A DNA stretch of 64,000 nucleotides from positions 2,976,001 to 3,040,000 of the forward strand of contig OX442316.1 in assembly GCA_949358305.1 (NCBI GenBank), given 5' to 3'. The translations under genes were made by a program, and so were the position numbers. Shown piece after piece: positions 54,064-64,000 of the stretch (position 1 is the stretch's first letter; the number at the start of each line of letters is the position of its first letter). The DNA is from Strigamia acuminata. Its lineage: Eukaryota; Arthropoda; Chilopoda; Geophilomorpha; Linotaeniidae. The notes beneath the pieces are model-generated. The model was given only the letters and a program-made list of their open reading frames with translations. It was not told the origin of the DNA and searched no databases.

Positions 54064-56701
54064 ATCGATTTTTTTAATTTGAATGATTAAATTTGAATTA
54101 ATTTTGTATTTTAGGCACTGATTGTGACGTATTTTTGTTAGAAATTTGCAGAAATAAACATAATTTGAGTTAAAAGAAAATTATTATCGAGTAATGAATA
54201 ATTCAGCAGTATTGGTGCTTGTTACTATCTCGGTCGCGAGGTGGCGCACACTACTATGTCCATTGTCTCCACGTTACGATAAATCGAAATGTTGCATTGA
54301 TTTGGGCTCAGGTAAGGGTTAGTTCCACCTTGGACGTCCTAGGTTCCACTCAGAAATGTAGGCTGTTTAGTAATTCAACAAAATGTATTTGTTTAAATAG
54401 AAATATATTAGTACAGCGGTGATATTTTAAAATTTAGTTTGGTTTTTTAGATTTAGAATGTTTAATAACCACAGACCTTAATCCACTAGAATGCGTACTG
54501 AGGGATTGTGGGTAAGAAGCTATGCTTACGGGTAGTGGCAACACTAAATTCTTTTTCACTTCAGGTCAATGTTATGGCTGCCTAAAATCAGCTTACGCAC
54601 AAACATTCCGGACCATAGTTAGAAAATACTGTGTGGTATTGAATTGAATTGTGAGACATCTCAAACCCGATGTATGTATTTAAATAAAACTAATAAATAA
54701 AAAACTAGAAGAAACGAAAAATGAGGGGAAAATGAGAGAAAATCAAGAGAAACACGAAAAATAGGATTGAAATTGGTGGAGTAAGACGCAGAACAGGAAG
54801 TTGGAGAGCATTCATCCCAACATATATACATACACATTCCAGTAGTATTTAGGTCTGTGGTTTAACTTTTAATTTGATTTTTTAGTATGTTTAGATTTCT
54901 AATTTTAATATTCTTACTGCGAATATCTTTACGATTTCCAGTCTTGTTCTTTAATTCTGATGTAGCTTTCCTTAACTGGGAAAACTCCTGTTGCTGCTTT
55001 GAAAATCCCTTGACTAAATCTATTGTAGACACCTGCCCTTCTAATAGACAAAGAACTTGCCTTTTTCATTGTATCAACTTAGTTCCCCAACATTAAACTA
55101 ATTCTAAATATTCTTCCATTCCTTAAAAATTACCTTTAGTGTCAGTTTCATCTGTATTTTAGATTGTAATGGTTTTTCCCATTTGCTGTTATCACTTTAC
55201 CTATTCTAGACCCAGTTCTATTCTTCTTGTATCTATTGATCTGTGATGCTATTTCTGTCACCAACTAGACCAATGATGTCCAATGCATTATTCATATTTG
55301 ACAAATACCATATTACCCCGCTTTAAGCCACATGCTGGTATAGTGTGAGTTTTACCGACATGCTGATAAGTCCCTTTTCGTGTAAGTGAGTACAAATTTT
55401 TTTCAATGAGAATTGAGCCAAAACAAGCATTAAAAGCATTTGTAAAATGTCCAAAATGTAGGAAATTGGCCTAAATTTCTATTAATTTTCTCAAATTTTA
55501 GTAATATTCATCAGAATATCAAGAAATCTCAAATTTCAGGCCCAAATTCCAACATAATTATTCTTCCGAGCTCTATTAAATGAAAAAAACAAAGAACCAC
55601 GTTTGTCTTTGTACTGGCATGCCGGTATGAACTGGTTGACTTCAATTACAAAAACATGGTAAACCCATGTCCAACGCCATGTGGCTTAAAGTGGGGTAAT
55701 GTGGTAAAGCCGTACCAGCAAATGGAAAAAAAAACATTATTACAATCTAAAATACAGATGAAATAGTGGAATGCATTTCATAATAAACCTTTAACAAAAT
55801 GTATTGTACAATGCATTCTTAAGTGCATTGTGAAACTTAATGCATTCAAAATACCTTATATACATTGCACTGGGTGTTCTAGTATTAGATCAACGTGTTG
55901 TGACAGTCTATTTAGTAGTGATCTCAAAATATCACTAAAGGTTATCGTTTTATTTTGAAAGAAAGTTTTATTTATTTTAAAAAATATAGGCTACAGGAAA
56001 TTTTCTCTAGGATATTTTAAGGAGTAAAAGTTGGTAAAAGTTGCATTTATGCTAGTACTGGTGCCAAGGGGGCTGCTATAGAGATCCAGTCAGCTAATTG
56101 CTTCACAGGAAATGCCATTTTCACAGGAAATGGAAAATAAGGAAAATCCTTACTATTTTGAGTAAGAAATATTATGTAATTCAAACAGAATTTAGCCCTT
56201 ATAGGTTTTTGTGGGAATTGTGTAAAATTGAACACAAGAAATGCTACTTCCTGCAGAGGAAGGAATTCTCCTCAGTCTGAACCAAACCTTTGCATTGAAA
56301 ACACCACATGAAACTGTCTTTGAAAAACACCAAACTTTATTGAAACAGTTAGTAGCAATGCTTGTTGTGTTGTGTAAGGTAAGTTTCTTTTGGGTTTTAC
56401 TTTGGAATCAGTTTGAATTTTTTTTTCGAGGAAATAATTTAAGTTTGACGCTTTTTATCTTTCAAGTGTAGTTTATTAGTGTGTCGCACAAATGTATGTA
56501 CATTGATGTAATATTGACATTTAGTTGTGAACAAGAAATTGGCCAATAAAGGCAGTATTATTTTGCCTGAATAAATTACTCATAGTTAACTGATTGTGGT
56601 TTCAATTGAATAAAAATTGGTGTACAAATTTTAAGTATTTTAAGAACAACTTATATTAAAAAACACATCTGAATCTGAATGCAAGTTTAAGTCTGTGTAG
56701 T
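54064..56701. other. non-coding stretch of unit C
   Basis: Counterpart of 28767-31363 and 40958-43336. It holds the MITE 55307-55705 and the dispersed repeat near 56232-56330. No gene is seen. Confidence 0.6.
55307..55705. mobile_element. MITE with 27-bp inverted repeats (unit C copy)
   Basis: Same as 41942-42340, at the 13,365-bp offset. Confidence 0.75.
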
Positions 56702-59700
56702 TTATGGTTTTGGTTTTTGCTGCCACTCAAAAATCTTTTTTTCCATAATTCTTGCTGTACTCAATATTGACAGACCTAGTGATAAACTTAAAATGTTTCC
56801 GATGTCGCATATGAATGAGATAATGTCGTATTCAAGCCTGTCAATAAACATTTGAATTTTGCTCGTTTCAATGTAATGCCCCATTAAATTTATGTTTGGA
56901 TTAGTGTTGAGTGTAGGGTAAGCCAAGCTCGAGTACTTGGATTCTTTGCACGGAATATGACATTGGCATTCATCTTTTACATTTGTGTTGAGAAATATCT
57001 TTTTGTAGATAGAATCAGTTGTTTTCGCCGAGTGAGATGTTTTGCACATGGGATGCTGCAGTTGATCAATGTACGGTAAACTGGAGAGAGAAAATTAGCC
57101 ACAGTCAATGTACAAGCTGGTTTAGGAACTTTCATATTTTAGCTTTGAGTGTAGATATGCATACAAATATATACGGTCCAGCCATGTTATAACGAATCAC
57201 AATGGACCCAAATAATCGATTTATTATAACGAAAGTTATAACACAATTTTTTAACATGGGGTCCTATGAATCACTAACCAACCAAGCCATTTTTAACTAT
57301 TCTTTATAACAAGAAATTTGTCATATCTCAGTTCGTTACAACGAGGTTTGACCGTAATACTCAATGATATGTAAGTAACTTACTTACTATATCATTGGTA
57401 ATACTATACCGGCATGTTATTTTTTCATTCATTTTTTTGCGGTAACATTGTCCTTTGCAAATATAGAAATCGTTTGCCGGCATACATTTTCGGATCGGTG
57501 TATTTATGCGATCAAACTAAAAAGAATTTAAAAAAAAAAGAATTTTTAAGTTAATTTGTAGGAGTAATAAATACACAATAGTGGCTTTTAAAAAGTAGTG
57601 TTTTAAGTGTTTTTGTAGACTGAACCCTGTGGACTGGACCCCGTGGACTGGACCCTGTGGACTGGATGCATTTTTTTGGCGCGCCCTCTCCCCCCCCCCT
57701 TTACACGGTACTGCTTGTGGTACTGGGAATGGCATCACCATGCTGAAGCAGAGTATGGTAATCGTAGATACAACTCCTTGCCAAAAAAATGGCAAATCCT
57801 TATTTTAGAAACTTTTAATATTTGAAATTTCTCAGAAACTATTTCTCACAAGTAAAAATGGTTTTAGGAGGATTTAAAGGAATGTTAGAGCTATCATTTC
57901 GTTGAAAGTTTTATGGAAAAAAATGAATAGTTAAGAGAAAAAAATTAAAAACTCCAAAAAGTGACAATTTACAATATTTCTCATAACTTGTAAACAGAAT
58001 GAGATAAAATTAAAAACTAAACAGATTTGAGACCGTCTATATCCCAGAAAACTTTTCTAAATTGGATGTATGGGTCTCCAAAGCCCTCAAAAAAAGGCGT
58101 AATGGAGCTATGTAAAGGGGTTGACAACAACTATTTTTCGAAAAATTGTGGCAAGCACAACTGTTGACGAATCAAAATGAAAATTTAGCATTGAAGCATT
58201 ATTGTGTCGTACTTATAACATGTTATAGTTATGACTTGATTCGTCAACAGTTGTGCTGGCCACAATTTTTCGAAAAATAGTTGTTGTCAACCCCTTTACA
58301 TAGCTCCATTACGCCTTTTTTTGAGGGCTTTGGAGACCCATACATCCAATTTAGAAAAGTTTCCTGGGATATAGACGGTCTCAAATCTGTTTAGTTTTTA
58401 ATTTTATCTCATTCTGTTTACAAGTTATGAGAAATATTGTAAATTGTCACTTTTTGGAGTTTTTAATTTTTTTCTCTTTAACTACCGTATTTTACCGAAT
58501 AAGAGTCGCCCTTGAATTGTAGTCGCCCTCGAATACGAGCCGCGACTAAGAGAGGCGACTTGAAATAAGAACTGCCCTCGAATAGTAGCCGCGGCTTATG
58601 TTACGTTCAATGAACGTAACATTGACATTGGCCGCTATTTGAAGTAAAAGCCGCCCCCGATTTGGAGCCGAGGCTCAAAGTGCCCGTTTTGAATAAGAGC
58701 CGCGGCTCTTATTTGGTAAAATACGGTATTCATTTTTTTCCATAAAACTTTTAACGAAATGATAGCTCTAACAATCCTTTAAATCCTCCTAAAACCATTT
58801 TTACTTGTGAGAAATAGTTTCTGAGAAATTTCAAATATTAAAAGTTTCAAAAATAGGGATACGCCATTTTTTGGCAAGGAGTTGTGTTTCTCACTTTTAT
58901 CATACGATAGCTGACAAATGTTACATATCCTCTTTCCGTAGGTAGTATCTCCTTTGAAGTTAAATCCAAATCATGGTCGTCTCGAGTAGTTGTGAAAAAC
59001 TTTGAGAATAAATGAAATTAATATGAAATAAAATTTCTGATTAAAGTGCTCTTTTACCTCATAGAAATGGCCACATAAAATGAGTGGAGCATTGTAGTAC
59101 GAAGCCAAAAACATTGTGGCTAGACCATTGAATGGTACGTCATCTTTAGAAAGTCAAAACATTTTAATCAGATAATTGACAAATACAGAAATTGCTAGAC
59201 ACACCAATTAAGAATTGTGTACACATTCCACTTGTTGTATTTATTTTAGCCTTCGAATACTTTACCTGCAAAAAGATTACATTTATAATACAGTCATTAT
59301 AATGAACCACACAACATTTATAATACAGTCAAACCGCGATATAACGAATTTTTGAAGGGAAACTTCTTTGGGTGCTAGAGATCGAAGTGATTCTGATACT
59401 GAATGTCACAAAAAGCAATACGGGAATAACTATTGACAATGTGTGTGCGTAGAAGTGTGCATGGTGGTGTGAATGTTAACCTGCCCAGTAGTGTGCGCAG
59501 TATCACATTTTTTGGGACATTACCATCCAAACCGTAAAGAACTGATGATAAAACAAACAAATGCGCACAGAAATAAATATAAAAAATTAAATTATAAAAT
59601 TACAAATTTTATGTTTGATTTTAATTTTAAAGTTTAGTACTCATAAGCAGTTTCTTACGTAAGAAACCAGTCTGCCCACAGAAGTTTTGCCTACAGAAAA

Positions 59701-62653
59701 ACTGGTACTCACAAATTTTATTCCAGTCTTGGAATGTCTGTGAGATATGTTCTGTGACATAAAAAATTAACTTTCTGGCATGTCGAGGCAACGGAAAGCT
59801 GATCTTCGTTTCCAGGCACAGAAAGTGTGGCACAGAAAGTAGCGATCGGTCTTGACAATTTGTGATCGGTCGTAATTTTTTTTAATCGGTTTCAAATATG
59901 GCAGCAATCAGTTCTGCCAACAAATGCAAACAACTGTATATTCTATTTATACAAATAGATCATCAGTTTAGAAATAAAATTAAAAATTAAAAACAAGCTA
60001 GCAATTCTATTCATCCCAAGTCTGAAAGTAGCTGTAAAATCTTTTATTGCCATCCATCTTGTTTATTTTTGTTTGGCCATTCACCATTTCTTTTCTCTTT
60101 CATAAGGCTGTGAGTACCATAAAAAGTGACAGACTGGCACATGTTCGGATAGGCTTTTCTGTCAAGTCTATACACACAGAAAAGTCTGTCGGCATACACT
60201 TCTGTTAGCAGATGATCTTATGAGTACTAAGCTTTAGACATGATTTTTTAAGATTTGAAGTTATGCTTCTATTGTGTAGTCGGATGCACTTATTTTTTTG
60301 TTATAATGGATACTTAAAAACACCGTAATAAAAAATTTTGACATAATGAACTTTTATTATAACAAATCGATTTTTTTGGATTTCTTGCAATTCGTTATAA
60401 CGAGACTCGACTGTATGACTATCCCATTACCAAACCCTGTGAGATTTCAGTTTCTGAAGTGTAAGACTTTTCCCATAGTTCTTCTATTGTGAGCTTTTCA
60501 TTTTTTAGATCTAATAGACTCAATAGATGAATAGGACAATCAGTTTGACTGAGATTGTTTTCCTCAACATATATCTCCTCTAACGCCAAATCACCCACTA
60601 CACAAGCTGTTATGTTCGGAAAGCTTACATTAGCTTCATCCAAGATTGCAATGTTAATTCGTATGGGATATGCAATGTAAGTCATAAATTTGAAATAGAT
60701 GATAACCGAAAATAGAGCGGTGCAACCGAGATAAACAACATTGAGCAATATGTTTTGAATGTGGCTGTGAATTGGCTCGCTTTTTAGCAGGACAGATGAG
60801 AAATGGCTTTTCTTCTTTTGGAGGTAATGGCACACTTTGAGCTGAATTTTTCTATCTTTTGATGATGTTGCATTATGTTTTTGATAATTGATGATTAATG
60901 TTATCAAATCCAAAACAGCAGGTATTGACATTCCAAGGTAAAGACCAATATTTCCAGCTGCATCAATGAGTAGATCGAGAAATCCATAAGCAAATCTTTC
61001 TTCAATAACATGAATGACGTTTGATGCTGCTTCACTTTGGCGTTCTACCAATGGGGCATCTGATGTAGTAACTGTGTAGAATTTTAACTCTTCGTCTATT
61101 TGAGTGCACATTCTGCTACACGAGCAATTTAATTCTGTATTTATTCTAAGTAGTTTCTGAGAAATGTCCAGGTACAGCATCTCTGTTTCAAATGAACTAT
61201 TGCACAAGTCGCCTGCTTTTCCACTCATAAATGGCAATCTGTAGTTATGAATAAATGAAAAAGATTTTACCATGTATGGAAATAAATTGGTGGAATTTTC
61301 AAAAAGGTTTAAATTTATTCCCCTGAAAAGTAACTTTACACTCTAAAGATGTAAATTTACTCCCCTTTAGTAGCGTTATATCTTGATCTGTGGAAAAAAT
61401 AATAATGTTTTAAGAGGAACACTATTTTTAATTTGCTGTACTTAAAGCCACCATTTTCCTTTGTGCATGAGATCTTTTAGAAATTTATTTTAATTTTTGC
61501 CCACACTCAGATTTGAAACCAGTTCCCTTTATTTTGTAGGCCCAGCATCCGTTCCAGAATTAAGTAACTGATATCACATGATATAGGTAATTCATGCGCA
61601 CATAACCACATGTTCAGTGGGTTTTACCACTGATGGCGCCTCATAATATATAGCCTCATTGTATTCTGGGATGACACCAGGTAAAAACATGCTTATAATA
61701 TTCGAAAAGCAATGCATGAAACATGATTGCTGTCATCCAATCAGCGCACAGAACAACGAATCAATAGGAAATAACACACGGATAAGTTTCCACGTTATTT
61801 TTGAGGATTTACGGTATCGACAATGTAACATCCAACCGCCGCAATGTTATAACACGTCGAAAAAACGTACTGTACATAGCGGCATCGCATGAGATTACAT
61901 ATCTCGTATGTGATCCAATCAGCGATCAGTGTCATTAATCAGTGATAAATAATACACGCGATATTCGTACACGCGATAGTACACGTCGCATGTAACGAAA
62001 CGAATCCTGTTGCACGACACCTATATTTGTACACGTGACGTAGCGTGTACGAATTACGGCACAATTCGTTCCCGCGAAGTGAGATAGTATTCCTATACGC
62101 GACATATATATATCCCTTATAATATTTAAGCTTTGTATATTTTATAATAAAACGCTTGTAATTATTCAACTGTACTTCTTGTTTTGTGTGTCCATATTTC
62201 CTACAGTAATCCGTGATTCATGCTTATATCTTACTTATTTAATATTGCTTTGTATCTACAAGTATAAGTCAGTAATTGCGTTCAAAAACTCTAAAACTCC
62301 TCGTTTCTGTCGTTTCGTGTCGATACGTGCGACGTTATTAATAGGAATGGTGTCAAACGTATCCACACGAAACAACAGAAACGAGGCGTTTTAGAGTTTT
62401 TGAATGCCCCAGTCCAGCTTGAAGCTCATCTGCAGAATGAGTATTTTCGGCTGGATCCACCAGGTAATGGATTTAGCCGAAAACATTCATTCTGCAGGTG
62501 AGCTTCAAGCTGGACTGGAATTTTTTTTATGTCCAAAGTGATCTCCCACCTGCAAGGTTGTTGACTGTAAAAATTTTCTAGGCATTTCTTGTGGCATTGG
62601 TTAAAATCCTTTTCGTCAATGCATGGATTAGACGAGGTATTCAAAAATATGAA
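56702..62653 (-). CDS. double DEG/ENaC channel, copy C, partial (exons 5-11)
   Basis: Third copy, matching gene B at an offset of 13,365 bp. Exons in the window (minus): 62653-62550, 61238-60431, 59265-59205, 59143-59058, 58999-58895, 57516-57410, 57080-56702. Exons 1-4, with the first membrane helix of module 1, would lie beyond the window at about 65.4-66.3 kb if the unit continues. The fusion exon and all of module 2 are identical in protein to copy B by eye. Such identity means either a very recent event, gene conversion, or an assembly duplicate. Confidence 0.85.
57174..57354. mobile_element. pogo/mariner-like MITE (unit C copy)
   Basis: Same as 43809-43989. Confidence 0.7.
57770..58885. 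mobile_element. large palindromic element with nested MITE (unit C copy)
   Basis: Same as 44405-45520; the nested MITE lies at 58485-58726. Confidence 0.9.
59326..60413. mobile_element. pogo/mariner-like element with nested insertion (unit C copy)
   Basis: Same as 45961-47048; the nested TIR element lies at 59630-60234. The one substitution noticed between B and C lies just outside that nested element, at 60278. Confidence 0.75.
62281..62404. other. ~124-bp hairpin (unit C copy)
   Basis: Same as 48916-49039. Confidence 0.75.
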
Positions 62654-64000
62654 CTGAAAATTTATAAATGCATACAAAAATATGAAGACTTTGCGACGAT
62701 TGTAAAACCGTATTAGGTTATAATCTGTTAATACATGGTGCTGTTAATAAAAAGCGTGTAGCTCAAATGAATCACAAGAATTATAATTAATTCTTTAGTA
62801 CGTAAGTTATAAGTAAATATATTTTATTTACTAAGTTGCTCAGCATTTATTATTAACTACAGTCAAAGCTGCGTAGCCCGGACATAGCACCGACCGGACA
62901 GCTGTGTGGACCGGACATTTTAGAGGTCCAGATTTGGTCCTAACCTATTCCCAGCAATACTAAATCCCCTCTTCCATCCGGACAGCCTTTTAGTCCGGAC
63001 AACTTTCTGAGACCCGTCCTATGTCCGGGCTACGCAGCTTTGACTGTATAATCGAATCAATATCATAATAATAACTACTAAATTACCGTATATCTTCCAA
63101 TAGCGCCCCAGTGCGCTATTTGCCAAATTTTATTTTATCCCGCGCGCAATTGGAGGCCCGCGCGGTGTTAGAGGCCGCGGGTTATTTATACGTTCAGAAA
63201 ACCCGGCATTGGCCAATTGGCCGATGCTGGGTTTTTTGAACATATTTGAACGAAAAACAGCAAAAAAGTGGCACAAATGAAACGTTTTTTATACGTTTCG
63301 ATAATTTTCGGCCGAAACGTATGCAAAACGTTTCGCCCCCGCGAGTTGTTGGAGGTCCGCGCTCTATTGACACCGCGGACTTTTCCTCCGCGCGTTGTTA
63401 GAGGTCCGCGGGCAAATGGAGACCCGCGGACAAATGGAAGATATACGGTATACTTACTTGATAAAAAGTACCAATTGGGTTCTTTTGGACCTAGTCTACT
63501 GCAAGGTCCGCACTAGCTAATCCCAATGTGACCTGTGAATCCATGGATTCTGATGTCCGATTGGCTACTCCTAATCTCTTTTGTATTCAAAAGCGATATA
63601 AACTCTCGATTTTCACCGGAGCTTCGCTTTTTGTTTGTTTGATCTATTCATTAAGCCCTGACAGCTGACAGATTCTCTGTTGCTGTCAATACACCGCCTA
63701 TAGACAGACTGATGCGGGAAGATAAATTCCGGTTCTTGATCACGCGATCAAACCAACCATTATGGCTCTAAGGCGGATGGAGACCTTTCCGAATTCTTGC
63801 GCATTCATTGCCATGTAGCCAAGATTGGCCATGTAATGTTGTTGTGACAATGCCGCGAAGCCAGCCCTATTTCTCGGCCTGCCCGGACACTCAACCAGTT
63901 GATGCTGCCCATTTACACGTGTTAGAACACCCAATACATGTACAGAAATAAATCTATTCATGTGATATCGTCGTAAGTCTTATTATTATTCTGCACTGAA
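62654..64000. other. intron 4 of channel gene C (partial)
   Basis: Contains the MITEs 62860-63046 and 63086-63448, then sequence equivalent to 50084-50635. The left end of the 1.03-kb TIR element starts at 63969. No exon is seen. Confidence 0.7.

Larger units (their letters stand above)
53893..64000. repeat. segmental duplication unit C (truncated by the window end)
   Basis: Starts inside a GST exon 6 copy joined at TAC to the end of unit B. Unlike B, it keeps the GST 3' end. From about 54765 it follows unit B at an offset of 13,365 bp; I found a single substitution by eye (G at 46913, A at 60278). The window ends at the equivalent of 50635. Confidence 0.9.

Overview
This is AT-rich animal (invertebrate) nuclear DNA. 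Coding exons are short, separated by GT-AG introns, and encode conserved metazoan proteins. A complete 218-residue Mu-class glutathione transferase and an expanded DEG/ENaC channel family would suit a chelicerate or other arthropod, but I cannot fix the taxon from the window. No rRNA, tRNA or CRISPR array was seen.

Layout. 1-5.6 kb: decayed, repeat-rich DNA with exon-like fragments I do not recognise. 5.6-14.2 kb (minus): an 11-exon RNF19-type RBR ubiquitin ligase. 14.2-17.8 kb: minisatellites and a ~157-bp tandem repeat. 17.8-19.0 kb (plus): DTWD1-type tRNA uridine aminocarboxypropyltransferase. 20.0-21.9 kb (minus): DCPS scavenger decapping enzyme. 22.6-26.3 kb (plus): taxilin, divergent from DCPS. 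26.8-28.8 kb (plus): Mu-class GST. 28.3-64 kb: three tandem copies (A, B, C) of an ~11-13 kb segment. Each copy carries a minus-strand DEG/ENaC gene and many small terminal-inverted-repeat elements. B and C also carry broken 3' pieces of the GST gene.

Main result. The exons of the DEG/ENaC gene join in frame, in both copy A and copy B, into one protein of 788 or 786 residues holding two complete DEG/ENaC subunits head to tail (four membrane segments, two extracellular domains). The fusion lies inside one exon: it runs from the pore helix of subunit 1 through a ~46-residue linker with no Met into the first membrane helix of subunit 2. Both halves share the same series of intron phases (0, 1, 0, 0, 2). 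This looks like a natural channel concatemer; I know of no described example.

Other themes. Several unrelated introns and spacers hold ~21-bp minisatellites of different sequence. Two introns hold arrays that reverse orientation and could fold into long hairpin RNA. One taxilin intron holds 16 TGCATG (RBFOX-type) motifs. Copies B and C are almost identical downstream of a sharp boundary near 41.4 kb, although clearly diverged just before it.

Exon borders were read by eye from splice consensus, frame continuity and, for the channel genes, synonymous differences between copies. None is confirmed by transcripts.
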